From Mesocentrotus franciscanus (Eukaryota; Echinodermata; Echinoidea; Camarodonta; Strongylocentrotidae), in NCBI GenBank assembly GCA_037976565.1, contig CP137680.1, positions 12,697,804 to 12,761,803 of the forward strand: a stretch of DNA of 64,000 nt. Direction: 5' to 3'. The notes under the pieces were generated by a model. It was not told the DNA's origin and made no database searches. It was given only the letters and a program-made list of their open reading frames with translations. Every line of letters begins with the position of its first letter. The stretch's first letter is position 1. Shown here one piece after another: positions 41,375-47,800 of the stretch. The translations under genes and the position numbers were made by a program.

Positions 41375-44300
41375 CTTCCTCTGTCTTCTATTCTGTAATC
41401 TATTTCATATTTTCATCTTTTCTACATACTGAAATTAAATAACTTTCTATTATATAATCTTCCATTTTATGAATTTTCTTTCCTTCTTTCTCAGGTTGTT
41501 GTGGCCATCTCATTAGTGATTGGGTTCCTTGATGTACTTGGATGGCGTCATTCGTGGAAGGCCATCATACCGACCTCTTTCTTGGTCACCGTGATGTGTT
41601 TCGGTGGTGGACTGCTCTTCATCACACCGGTCAGTCATGGTCAATTCTTATGATATACTGTTTCCAACTAAATTATTCATACCCCTTTAAATTCAATATT
41701 TGTTTTATTTTTCGTAACTCAAGAATGAAAGGTGGACCTGTTGAATTAGTGTCTTTGTTGAACACTTTTAGATGTAAACTGTAATATGTCACATTCTCAA
41801 GAAACATAAATCGGGACAAATCTATTTTTCACATACTAAAAAAAAAAAATTACAAGACTTTCTTAGGGTATGAATAATTTAGTTGTTATTTGTATTAGTT
41901 AGTGATGAGGCAATTGGTTTGATTTGTCAATAATCCCATATATTTATTTATTTATCAATACATATCAAATAATTAGTCATAAATTCCAATTTATTTGTTG
42001 ATTATGTTCTTGCTTAGGGCATATCACAAAACAAAGTAATTTTGTTTCCAAAATTCTTTTGAATTATTATCCTTTCTAGAACCAAGCTATCCCATAGGTT
42101 GCATCTAAAGGACTCAATATATTACACTTTTGTTCGGTTGATTTATATTCTTGTTTTGATCTCTTCATGTCCATGCAGGAGGGGCACATTTCTGGGGTAA
42201 TAAGATGAACCTGATGGAATAAAACTTTTTCAGATCAATCTGTAACTTATTTCAATTGATTCAATATATTACAGTCTGATTCTCTTTTATTTGATGAATT
42301 AATATTCTTGTTTTGATCTGTTCTTATGGGCCACATTTCTGGGGTAATAAGATAAACCTGATAAAAGAAAACCAGTATAGATTAATCTCCAACTTATTGC
42401 TATTAACCCACAATATATTCCAGTCTGATTCTCTGTTGTCTGATTAATCAATGTTCTTGTTTGGATCTGTTCTTGTTGATGCAGGAGGGGCCACATTTCT
42501 GGGGTGTTCTCTACAAATTCTTCATGCCGCACATTCCGTTCATCCTGTGCATCATCATGCCTCTGGCTCTCACCTGGATATATGGTGAGTGATGAATGAA
42601 TGTCTTCAAGTCAATTGAATAAAAAGTTTATTATTAAAGGCCATCAAAAAAATGATGGCTAGGAAGATAAATAGGCCATTTTTGTAATGTAATCAAATTT
42701 AATACACAAAACTTCAAGTGCCATGTTACAAATTATTTCATTCACATGTTACAAATAATTGTATTTCGATAATCAGAATGCGAATTGCATATATTACGTG
42801 TTACTAGGTTGGACAAGCCATTATGTTTGTCCTACCTAGCAAAAATTATTGTATGCAATAATTGCAATTTGCATTCTGACTATTGAAATACAATTATTCA
42901 TAACATGTGAATGAAATAATTTGTAACATGGCACTTAACAAAGATTTATGCATGAAATTTGATTACATTATGAAAATAGTCTATTTTTAAAGAAATAAGT
43001 GATTGTAGATATGTTTATATGTAGATGGATGACAATTATTCATTCTACATACATGAAGGTGAACTACCTATTCAATGAGAGGTACAGTGATAAAATAAAA
43101 CCCAGGGGGTCAAAAATAATAAATCATAAAATTCTGCTTCCTGGATGCATCTGGAGTGGTACTCTTTGTAATATAGTACTCTTATTGGATAGCTATCATT
43201 TATTTGATTATTTATTTCACATTTACAAGTATTATATGTAAGTAGTGCATTATCAGTGAATTATACATTTTAATGAGAGATATTTGTTGCAAAGTCAATC
43301 ACCTGGGGTATAGATGTGACTTGTTACTTTCTAATTTTTTCTATTAAAAAAAAGAAAAAAAAAAAGCTGTGATTTAGTACCTTGCTTCACAGCACAAAGA
43401 TTAACATCAATATGAATCCCATCAAAATGTTTTTGAAAAAGTAATTAACTTAACCGACCTTATTGCACAGATTTAGAGGAAAAAATGTTATTTTTCTTCA
43501 CTCTTTAAGGTACAATACCAGCATGGAAGTTCCTGAAGTTCCAGCGAGACATCAAGGCCATGGTAGGATGCTTCCCCATCGTCTTCCAAGGATTGTTTGC
43601 TGGGCTAGAGGCAGTCGTCTTACCCCTGGTGATTTCGGTAAGCTTATTATTTATTGCCTTCCAGCCTCACAAAGTGGTACCATCGTGCCTAAGATGTAGA
43701 AGTGGTGATATGGAGGTTCTTATTATAATTTATCCAAGAAACCTTTCAAGCACTTCTTCTGCGTCTCTTTAGTATTGAAATACAGAGTGAAGTGGTGGAA
43801 TTTATTGCCTGTATTTTGTTGATATCAAAAGACACGAAGATGTGTTCATTTATACTCTTTGATTCAGAATGAAGCAAGAGTTACACTGTCAAACCAAAAT
43901 GTAGAATGCTGTGAAAGATGGATTACATTAAGTAAATCGTTCACATAAAAAAGAATCCACAGTTTAAAATTACTAGTTGAATTTGCACATTGAAAATTTG
44001 AGGAGGAGCATGAATTAAACGAGTTAATTTGTTTTTATGGGTTCTACCTGTACATGTATTTTTCATTATGTAAGTTGACAGTACCGGTAGTGCAGTGATA
44101 CAAATAAAGTTCATATGATTTTAGAACGTATATATCATTTCAATTTATTTTGCATCGAACGGATTCAATTATGATTACAAATTTGCGATGCTGTGAATTC
44201 TTTTAAACCTTGTCATTATTATCAGCGTTACCATGATGAACAGCAAAGAGTATAGGCTTCCATTGTGGAAAGGGTTTAACAGCATCTTTCTCTATGAAAC

Positions 44301-45992
44301 CTCAGACGGGGAATTCTCTTGGGTGAATTGCTGTCTGGTCTACAACCAGTTCATCTACTACACAATTAGTCTATTCCCATATGGTCTTCTCCCAGCCCGT
44401 CTACTATCCACATGGTCTCAAAATCATATCGTCTACTTATCATTTGGTCTAATGACCATTAAGGCTAATAGTCATTTGGTCTATCACTCATTTGGTCAAA
44501 TTGCCAGTCGGTCTAATTGGAAGAAACTGCCAGAATATATCAAAATATTGTGATACTCTTGAAAACTTCAAAACACGTCTTAGAACGTTTCTTTTTTAAA
44601 AACAATTTCCATTATTCACTACTAATTCAGGAAGTATGCTGAGTGTATCTCACTCTTCTTTATTCTTTTCTTTACTTCTCACCATTACAGGCCATAGGGA
44701 CATATTTGTGTTATGCGCTATAAAGTATGTCATATTGTTATTATATATATATTCTATATTCTAAAGGATTTTTGAACCATCAGATTATACTCTTTGTTCT
44801 CATCTCGTCCAGGTTGCATGGGTGTACAATCTGTACCTTGTCTTCAGTGACATCGATCTGAACTTTGTGGTCTACCAAGGTTGGCACATCGCCGTCGCCA
44901 TCATCTTTGCATTCGTTCCTCTCATCATCGGTTTCCTGTCGGGTGCCGTGATGGAGCTCTGCAAATATGTGACGGTCTACAAATACTTCACCGAGGTAAC
45001 GAAAAGAATATTCGATGGGGTAGTTAACTCACACTGACAAGATTGTTTTTTTCTTGTTAGTATATTTCACCCCAGTGGCATAGCATGCATGGGGGCACCG
45101 TTCTTACTCGAGGGATAAAATGCAAACAAATAAAGGCTTTTGATCAAGGGGAGGGTGTAGGGGGGACTTCATACATGTAGCATCTTCCTTTCTTATTCTA
45201 TTTTCCTTTCTCCTTTTTTTTTTCTCTCTTTCTATTTTTCTTTTTGTTTTCCTCCATTTACTCCCCACTGTCACTCGACTGTTTCATCTACAAAACAACA
45301 ATCATTTATTTTGATAAGACAGTTACAAAATGATCACCATATAATTATCTCGGTTATTTTGTGTCACTTTTAGATAACTTCTTTCTGCATAAATGAAGTT
45401 TGAAATACCAGCACAACTTATTGTTACTTGTGGTACAAAGATATTGAGCTTGGTTGCAAAAAGAGGGGCAATTTCTATGGGCATCCTTTTACCCATAAAC
45501 CTTGCAGTAAGACCTCATTGTCTCACAGATAATTCCAGCTTTATTACATACAACCCTCTTTTCATTGTTATGGGAAATTTGAAAGCAATGTTGTTTGCAT
45601 GTTTTTTTTTCCAGCTCTTTTGGCTTGCATCAATGCCTCTTCGTGAGTGGGGTCCTGCAGTGGAGGAGAACAGAACGGAACATGACTACCCCGTCGTCAA
45701 AGCCTCTAGAGATGATCTCGTTGTCGTGGAAGAAAAATACCATGAATACTCGCAAGAGAACGTCAACAACGCCAACGACAATTGCCTGCAGCAGAGCCAT
45801 GGCTATAACGTGTCCTTGAACAATGAGGGCAGTAATCCACCGTCACCTCGAGACAAGCAGGACAATGTTTACCCGTCGAGTTGTGACACGTTGGACAGGG
45901 ACCAAGATCCAGCGGTGAATTCAAATGCGACGTTACCGGCCGGCACACCGTTGCTTGGACTTAGCTTGTGCTCACACGAGACCACGTTGTAG
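7470..45992 (+). CDS. SLC6-family (neurotransmitter symporter fold) membrane protein, 16 exons, 1109 aa
   Basis: Joined exons: 7470-8283, 22278-22514, 24201-24422, 28228-28359, 28642-28939, 29764-29896, 30660-30794, 34843-34946, 36444-36574, 38881-38970, 39413-39522, 41495-41629, 42485-42584, 43510-43637, 44813-44995, 45615-45992. All introns are GT-AG and the 3330 nt close in frame. Family hallmarks, in order: FP..MYDNGG..FLIPY (TM1/2, residues ~415-431), CPLLKG, LYY in TM3, an EL2 disulfide pair C511/C521 with N-glycosylation sites (NGT, NYT, NLT), FGKV and LLIRGA (TM4/5), SSYNKFHNNCF (TM6), W-YG (TM10) and WGPA after TM12. SLC6 proteins are usually about 600 aa; the excess is a ~390-residue acidic N-tail. 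The tail ends in ETTL, a class I PDZ ligand. Ion-site and gate residues are unusually replaced (see findings), so the substrate and even transport are unknown. The start ATG has a strong context (ACCATGG). Confidence 0.92.
9075..9460 (+). repeat. diverged three-copy tandem repeat
   Basis: Three ~180-bp units share GATAT.AT.TCA..., TGGAACAT, ATCTTGGGGTTT and GGTAATT.GTTT-like blocks, strongly decayed. Confidence 0.4.
10949..11142 (+). mobile_element. tRNA-derived SINE
   Basis: Begins GGAGGCGCGATGGCTCAG (tRNA A-box-like) and shares TTTGGTAAGGCAT.AATCCTC, GTTTACTTAC and CTTTCTTAGCAGTCAGGT with the minus-strand copy at 50023-50217. This copy has lost part of its tRNA-like head. Confidence 0.65.
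11180..11330 (+). mobile_element. LINE-type 3' tail
   Basis: Ends CATAATAAAGTATTCATTCA with repeated ATTC units, as in many CR1-like tails. No coding body. Confidence 0.35.
14256..14511. mobile_element. hAT-like MITE, second copy of the family
   Basis: 256 bp with ends CAGTGGCGTAGC and CTACGCCACTG, flanked by TAATTAGT and TATTTAGT (7 of 8 bases equal). Same termini and size as the copy at 2169. A third possible start, CAGTGGCATAGC, lies at 45073. Confidence 0.75.
15670..15945 (+). repeat. diverged two-copy tandem repeat
   Basis: Two ~138-bp units sharing GCATGTGGGCAT/GCATGCATGGGCAT, GTTATTGAGTT, TTCATGAA.TGA and ACAGTGAA....AGAATGTA-type blocks. Confidence 0.55.
17151..17440 (+). repeat. 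CT and TTC microsatellites
   Basis: A CT run at 17151-17183, then an almost pure pyrimidine stretch of TTC/TCC units at 17288-17435. Polypyrimidine tracts of this length can form triplex DNA. Confidence 0.9.
22278..22514 (+). CDS. SLC6-like gene, exon 2 (residues 272-350)
   Basis: The acceptor is ...GCTACAG and the donor is GTAATT, phase 1 to phase 1 (237 nt, so skipping it would keep the frame). It continues the hydrophilic N-tail with Ser/Thr- and Asp-rich sequence, including a VTNVDRGGDG stretch. No domain is recognised. Because it is 3n long, alternative skipping would alter only the length of the cytosolic tail. Confidence 0.85.
22515..24200 (+). other. SLC6-like gene intron 2
   Basis: 1.7 kb of unique-looking AT-rich sequence with a short CAG run (about 23614-23631). 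Nothing else was recognised. Confidence 0.6.
24201..24422 (+). CDS. SLC6-like gene, exon 3 (residues 351-424, TM1)
   Basis: Contains the end of the cytosolic tail and TM1. KGNWGHKMEFM precedes the helix, as WS.K.EF does in SLC6 proteins. The helix reads CVIFNIDSFVQFPF followed by MYDNGG. The canonical GNVWRFPY signature is thus changed: the Na1-site Asn is Ser (S411), the aromatic Trp is Val and the gate Arg is Gln (Q414). Phase 1 at both ends. Confidence 0.93.
24580..24911 (+). mobile_element. CR1/L2-like LINE 3' fragment
   Basis: A reading frame holds NPLPSGLWNILPALIRNSTS then FFKN, the typical reverse-transcriptase C-terminal block (LWN.LP..IR......FK). It is followed by GGTGCTCTATAAATCC and an ATT repeat tail at 24890-24911. 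Truncated at the 5' side. Confidence 0.75.
25910..26304. mobile_element. TTAA-flanked TIR element
   Basis: 395 bp. Inverted ends AGGTAAAGACCAGTTTTGG and, from the right, AGATAAAGACCAGTTCTGG (17 of 19 bases equal), each flanked by TTAA. TTAA targets are used by piggyBac and Kolobok elements. Non-coding. Confidence 0.75.
27765..27905 (+). repeat. CT microsatellite
   Basis: CT-rich run with CTCTCT and CAGTCTC variants immediately 5' of the first broken exon 4 copy. It generates long low-complexity open frames that are not genes. Confidence 0.9.
27917..28227 (+). pseudogene. two broken tandem copies of the SLC6 exon 4 start
   Basis: TTGTGTTCCTGAT begins at 27917, 28071 and 28228 (spacing 154 and 157 bp). 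The first two copies continue as degenerate versions of the next ~60 bases (CATGATATAGCCC, CTTGCCCCT / AGGATAACCCC, CTGCCCCTC) with frame-breaking indels, then diverge. The copy at 28071 still has its CTTCCAG acceptor. Confidence 0.8.
28228..28359 (+). CDS. SLC6-like gene, exon 4 (residues 425-468, TM2)
   Basis: Encodes VVFLIPYMIALF, the conserved GGxxFLIPY segment and TM2 with IEISLGQF, then FLTCWKFCPLLKG, matching the SLC6 W..CPLFKG motif before TM3. Phase 1 at both ends. Two broken copies of the acceptor plus first ~60-70 nt lie just upstream at 27917 and 28071. Confidence 0.95.
28642..28939 (+). CDS. SLC6-like gene, exon 5 (residues 469-567, TM3 and EL2)
   Basis: Encodes TM3 ending in HSLYYIF (SLC6 WALYYL) and the large second extracellular loop. 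TTCSNTWNSDDFC carries the conserved disulfide Cys pair (C511/C521). Three N-glycosylation sequons follow. The TM3 Tyr that contacts substrate in classical members aligns with Trp 485. Donor GTAATT, phase 2. Confidence 0.93.
29764..29896 (+). CDS. SLC6-like gene, exon 6 (residues 568-612, TM4)
   Basis: Begins with KQVLRQAVSTNSLGYPLEH, matching the SLC6 'yVL.is..i..lG.l.w.L' pattern, then TM4 (ALAVAWMVAFHIILFGIKSF) and the GK of the SLC6 SSGKVVY motif. The exon ends in phase 0 at a GTAAGA donor. Confidence 0.93.
29897..30659 (+). other. SLC6-like gene intron 6
   Basis: Begins with a pyrimidine-rich CTT stretch (29908-29990) and otherwise shows only short GA and T runs. The preceding intron (28940-29763) is unremarkable AT-rich sequence. 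Confidence 0.5.
30660..30794 (+). CDS. SLC6-like gene, exon 7 (residues 613-657, TM5)
   Basis: TM5 and the following loop: AYILFSAHILLLFVLLIRGAILDGAMEG matches the SLC6 'PY..L.iLLIRGvtLpGA..Gi' block, and LFYPDVHKLLEVQ matches 'yl.Pdw.kL'. Phase 0 at both ends. Confidence 0.94.
31056..32078 (+). mobile_element. Helentron-like tandem-repeat element, family 1, copy 1
   Basis: Starts TTATGCCTCCGC with a terminal hairpin (ATGCCTCCG...CGGAGGCAT), then a GTCC/GTAC microsatellite (31106-31172), five to six ~150-bp tandem units, an internal inverted copy of the 5' end (GGCGGAGGCAT at about 32033), a 3' hairpin (TTCGACTGCG/CGCAGTCGAA) and the terminus CATCTAG. Asymmetric inverted ends plus a 3' stem-loop plus a GTCY-type microsatellite match what is known of Helentron-derived HINE/DINE-1 elements. 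Confidence 0.65.
32140..33126 (+). mobile_element. Helentron-like element, family 1, copy 2
   Basis: Same architecture and nearly the same sequence as copy 1, offset by about 1084 bp, ending CATCTAG at 33126. The shared internal variants show copies 1 and 2 arose by one recent duplication. Confidence 0.65.
33127..34791 (+). mobile_element. Helentron-like element, family 1, copy 3 (diverged, with nested insert)
   Basis: Begins TTATGCCTCTGCC directly after copy 2's CTAG, has a short GTCC run, three diverged repeat units, then unrelated sequence. It ends with GGCGGAGGCAT, the 3' hairpin remnant TTCGACTGCGCAGAGTC and CTAG at 34788-34791. A TTAA-flanked hairpin element sits inside at 34367-34713. 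Confidence 0.6.
34367..34713. mobile_element. foldback element nested in copy 3, TTAA-flanked
   Basis: Long inverted arms: left GTAGTAGCCCTC...CAATTTCACTGAA, right GAGGGCTACTAC preceded by TTCATTGAAATT, plus an inner pair around ACCAGTAGTTTT and AAAACTACTGGT. TTAA lies at both borders. Confidence 0.7.
34843..34946 (+). CDS. SLC6-like gene, exon 8 (residues 658-692, TM6)
   Basis: Encodes VWSKAFNSAMYMFAPMCG and LSSYNKFHNNCFM, the SLC6 TM6 block (W..A..QIFFSL...G.L...SYNKF.NNCy.D). The Gln and Ser that ligate Cl-/Na1 in classical members align with S665 and M669. Donor GTAAGC, phase 2. Confidence 0.94.
34970..35095 (+). repeat. AGAGAC/GA microsatellite
   Basis: Runs of AGAGACAG then GA, 24 bp after the exon 8 donor. 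Confidence 0.9.
35794..35917. mobile_element. short foldback element
   Basis: Imperfect inverted arms: CCCTGTT...TATAATGACTGCT on the left and AGCAGTCATTATTACTATAACAGGG on the right. Confidence 0.45.
36444..36574 (+). CDS. SLC6-like gene, exon 9 (residues 692-735, TM7)
   Basis: Completes the MD of the NNCF.D motif and encodes TM7 (VVLILVGLFINLLSAVTFF) followed by CYVGYGNQALDMN. The conserved TM7 Asn and Ser that bind Na1/Cl- align with G701 and N705. Donor GTAAGT, phase 1. A family 2 tandem-repeat element starts about 47 bp after this donor. Confidence 0.93.
36741..37080. mobile_element. long foldback (hairpin) element
   Basis: Arms of about 140 bp: ATATACAGTAGGCTTGC at the left and its complement at the right. 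They include AG-rich and GTAGTC(C/T)TGAAAAG segments around a ~60-bp centre. Inserted inside a family 2 repeat unit, whose sequence resumes at AACTTCAGTAATG. Confidence 0.75.
37806..37966. mobile_element. foldback element, 161 bp
   Basis: Arms of about 67 bp, near-perfect: ATTTAAACATATTTGTGGC at the left and its complement at the right, with ATCGATTAATCGAT/ATCGATCAATCGAT inside and a ~25-bp loop. Confidence 0.8.
38881..38970 (+). CDS. SLC6-like gene, exon 10 (residues 736-765, EL4 region)
   Basis: A short 90-nt exon between acceptor CTCAG and a weak donor GTTTCT. It was chosen because phase 1 must join the next exon and the result, PGIGETIFVMF, matches the EL4 GPGLaFv.YP block of SLC6 proteins. 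The donor is the least certain splice site in the model. Confidence 0.8.
39413..39522 (+). CDS. SLC6-like gene, exon 11 (residues 766-802, EL4/TM8)
   Basis: Encodes ETIFVMFTTIFGTLPHARIMSF and TM8 start. The TM8 Asp-Ser pair that binds Na2 in classical members aligns with S800 and F801. Phase 1 in, phase 0 out at GTAAAT. Confidence 0.92.
39591..40050. mobile_element. TIR DNA element, 460 bp
   Basis: Inverted ends AGACCCCGTTCTCATTCACT and, from the right, AGACCCCGTTCTCACTCACT (19 of 20), flanked by TA on both sides. Inside are many copies of CCGTTCCTC/GACC-type subterminal repeats. Non-autonomous; the superfamily is uncertain. Confidence 0.75.
40990..41146. mobile_element. near-perfect foldback element, 157 bp
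   Basis: Arms of about 72 bp with only about two mismatches, from AGCGAGCTTTAGATTCTG to its complement, around a ~14-base loop. Each arm carries TGACGTCA. The low divergence suggests a young insertion. Confidence 0.8.
41315..41374 (+). repeat. CT then AT microsatellite
   Basis: CTCTCT run followed by an AT run in intron 11. Confidence 0.85.
41495..41629 (+). CDS. SLC6-like gene, exon 12 (residues 803-847, TM8 end and TM9)
   Basis: VVVAISLVIGFLDVLGWRHSWK followed by a second hydrophobic segment ending GGGLLFITP. This matches the SLC6 TM8-TM9 arrangement (E.....D......r..r......c...ll.gl.f.t.gG). Phase 0 at both ends. Confidence 0.92.
42115..42410 (+). pseudogene. two broken tandem copies of the SLC6 exon 13 start
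   Basis: Units of 147 and 149 bp starting at CAATATATT (42115, 42262, and the real one at 42411). Each includes intron sequence TTCTTGTTTTGATCT and the first bases of exon 13 (CACATTTCTGGGG), followed by GTAATAAGAT instead of exon sequence. The first keeps the acceptor ATGCAG (42173-42178); the second has lost it. Confidence 0.8.
42485..42584 (+). CDS. SLC6-like gene, exon 13 (residues 848-880, TM10)
   Basis: EGPHFWGVLYKFFMPHIPF...LTWIYG matches the SLC6 TM10 block 'GG.Y.f.l.D.yaa.......E....aWvYG'. The external-gate Asp aligns with K858. Two broken upstream copies of this exon's start lie in 42115-42410. Donor GTGAGT, phase 1. Confidence 0.92.
42668..42988. mobile_element. foldback element, 321 bp
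   Basis: Inverted arms of about 130 bp: left includes GTGCCATGTTACAAATTATT and ATGCGAATTGCA, right their diverged complements (AATAATTTGTAACATGGCAC, TGCAATTTGCAT). Confidence 0.75.
43510..43637 (+). CDS. SLC6-like gene, exon 14 (residues 881-923, TM11)
   Basis: TIPAWKFLKFQRDIKAMVGCFP then a hydrophobic helix. It corresponds to the SLC6 segment after WvYG (rf..Di..MiG..P......w....P). Phase 1 in, phase 0 out at GTAAGC. Confidence 0.9.
44333..44516 (+). repeat. degenerate TTTGGTCTA tandem repeat
   Basis: About nine short units of the type ATNTGGTCTA..., e.g. TCATTTGGTCTAATGACCAT, in intron 14. Confidence 0.6.
44514..44760 (+). mobile_element. CR1/L2-like LINE 3' fragment
   Basis: Frames read WKKLPEYIKI, then after a break TLENFKTRLRTFLF, the reverse-transcriptase tail consensus. 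The sequence ATGCGCTATAAAGT and an AT-rich end follow. Decayed and 5' truncated. Confidence 0.55.
44813..44995 (+). CDS. SLC6-like gene, exon 15 (residues 924-984, TM11/12)
   Basis: VAWVYNLYLVFSDIDLNFVVYQGW ends TM11 and the loop, and IAVAIIFAFVPLIIGFLSGAV is TM12, followed by basic KYVTVYKYF at the cytosolic side. Phase 0 at both ends, donor GTAACG. Confidence 0.9.
45615..45992 (+). CDS. SLC6-like gene, exon 16 (residues 985-1109, C-terminal tail and stop)
   Basis: The acceptor is T-rich and ends CCAG. The exon encodes LFWLASMPLREWGPAVEENR, matching the WGPA motif after SLC6 TM12, then a polar tail of about 110 residues with Asn-rich and Ser-Pro segments. It ends ETTL before the TAG at 45990-45992. 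The reading frame stays open upstream to 45393, but that part is intron. Confidence 0.92.
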   Translation, partial: LFWLASMPLREWGPAVEENRTEHDYPVVKASRDDLVVVEEKYHEYSQENVNNANDNCLQQSHGYNVSLNNEGSNPPSPRDKQDNVYPSSCDTLDRDQDPAVNSNATLPAGTPLLGLSLCSHETTL

Positions 45993-46158
45993 CTCAAGCT
46001 TTTTGAGAGACTTTAATGACATCATGCAAGAAAATAGACTGCAACTGATGCCAAAAGCATGAGAAAAAGAATTGTTTTCTCATGAAACAGATATATCTGT
46101 TCTTCTTTACCACTTCTTTCTATTTATGTTTTGCTACATCATTTTAATTAAGAATGTA

Positions 46159-46164
46159 AATAAA
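46159..46164 (+). terminator. AATAAA poly(A) signal, SLC6-like gene (first candidate)
   Basis: AATAAA about 167 nt after the stop codon. Further candidates occur near 48435 and 48441, so a longer 3' UTR is possible. Confidence 0.5.
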
Positions 46165-47540
46165 CTTTTTCATCTCTTTTTATTTTGTGGATAATAATAC
46201 GTTTATATTATTTGTATCAGTGCATATATGTTCTTGAAGAAAGTGGATTTTCTTTCCCCCTTTATAATCAGTAGATTAGATTAGAATTTTGTTGTTCTGT
46301 ATATCACTTCATTTCTATGTGATCGGTCGAAATAGAAACCAAAATGGCTGAAAGATTGAGGCAATACTCTGAATCTTGTTATGCGATATAGATGACCAAT
46401 CTCATTCCATTTAAATTTTCTGGAATGCACTTAATAAGATACATACATTTTGATTTTTTTTTTAGAGATTACAGAATGAAATAGATAATATTTTCCTCTT
46501 GGAATGTGATATATTTATCAAGATATTCAGGCAGTGTATCATTCCTGAATCACATTCACATATTCTTCAATTTTCTGAACTTGAAATGTTATATCTTTCT
46601 AGAAGTTTTCATCAGATTTAAATTAATATTCCAGTTACTTATATTAGAAGTTTAGAACAGTTTTGAGTAATGAGCTAATCGTTATTTAAAGTTGCACTGT
46701 ATATACAAGTCTGCAAAATATTTGTACTTGGATTGTCTAAACGTATGGCTTGAGAAATTGCAATATTATTTTAGTTAGACATTCACAGATAAGCACTCTA
46801 TACTTATAATCACTTTGAACAAGCAAATGGACTTAGTAAATAGCAGCAATGGCTTTATGTATTTAACCTAAATGCGTTAATTAACACATCGCAATGAAAT
46901 TTTCTAAATGATGATTTATGAATTCTTGAATTGCATGACAATTTACCCAATATCAAGCGACAATGGAATATTCTATTTATGCTTCTCATTTCCAATCAAA
47001 TTTTTACTGATTAGATCTCAATTTTTTAAACTGTTAACAATTTTGATGAGATAATGAATTTTAGGTAATGTACTTTGAGTGAGATTGTAATTAGGAGTTG
47101 TGATGGTTTTGAAAAAAAAGTAAATGTCTAGCAGCTAGACATATTCGTTCAAGAAGAACATGTTTTATTTTGTATATACACCATAAAATATGTATATACA
47201 CTTGTACACAATATGAGAAATGTACAGTTTTATAGTAGTGTTAGTTTTGTATAGAACATTTGAAACATAACATGTCTACATCATTCTTCAAAACCAGATG
47301 TGGGTATGGCGTAGATATTGATATACCAGTTGTTGCCAATTTGCTCACTTGTCCAAATCATAGAAAAAGGCTAAAAGAACCAAATAATTTTGCGACCAAG
47401 CATACAATAAACATAAGTAACAATGTTGTTTTAAGAGTTTGGTTTTAATTTGTCAAACATGGTGTTAATAATTTTCCAGATACTGATGCTGGCTTGATCC
47501 CAACACCGAATCCTCGGTGTTAATGTGATCCATAACCCTG

Positions 47541-47800
47541 TTTTCTGGAGCATAGTTCTGCTTTAAACTCAATGTCAAAATGTTAGAAATATTTTATGAC
47601 TGTTTTCTGGAGCATAGTTCTGCTTTAAACTCAATGTCAAAATGTTAGAAATATTTGATGATTGTTTTCTGGAGCATAGTTTTGGTTTAAACTCTGTCAA
47701 AATGTTAGAAATATTTGATGACTGTTTCCTGGAGCATAGTTCTGGTTTAAACACGATATAAAAATGTGTATAAAATATTTGATGATTGTTTTCTGAAGAC
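47541..47800 (+). repeat. 62-bp minisatellite downstream of SLC6-like gene
   Basis: About four units with core TTTTCTGGAGCATAGTTCTG and CAAAATGTTAGAAATATTT. The first two are almost identical, the later ones decay. Confidence 0.85.

Larger units (their letters stand above)
43638..44812 (+). other. SLC6-like gene intron 14
   Basis: Contains a degenerate tandem repeat with core TTTGGTCTA (about 44333-44516) and a CR1/L2-like LINE 3' fragment (44514-44760). Confidence 0.5.

Noticed and set aside
45393..45614. Extension of SLC6 exon 16 frame upstream
   Set aside because: Open by chance through the intron end; exon 15 ends in phase 0 at a GTAACG donor and a T-rich tract with CCAG precedes LFWLASMPL.
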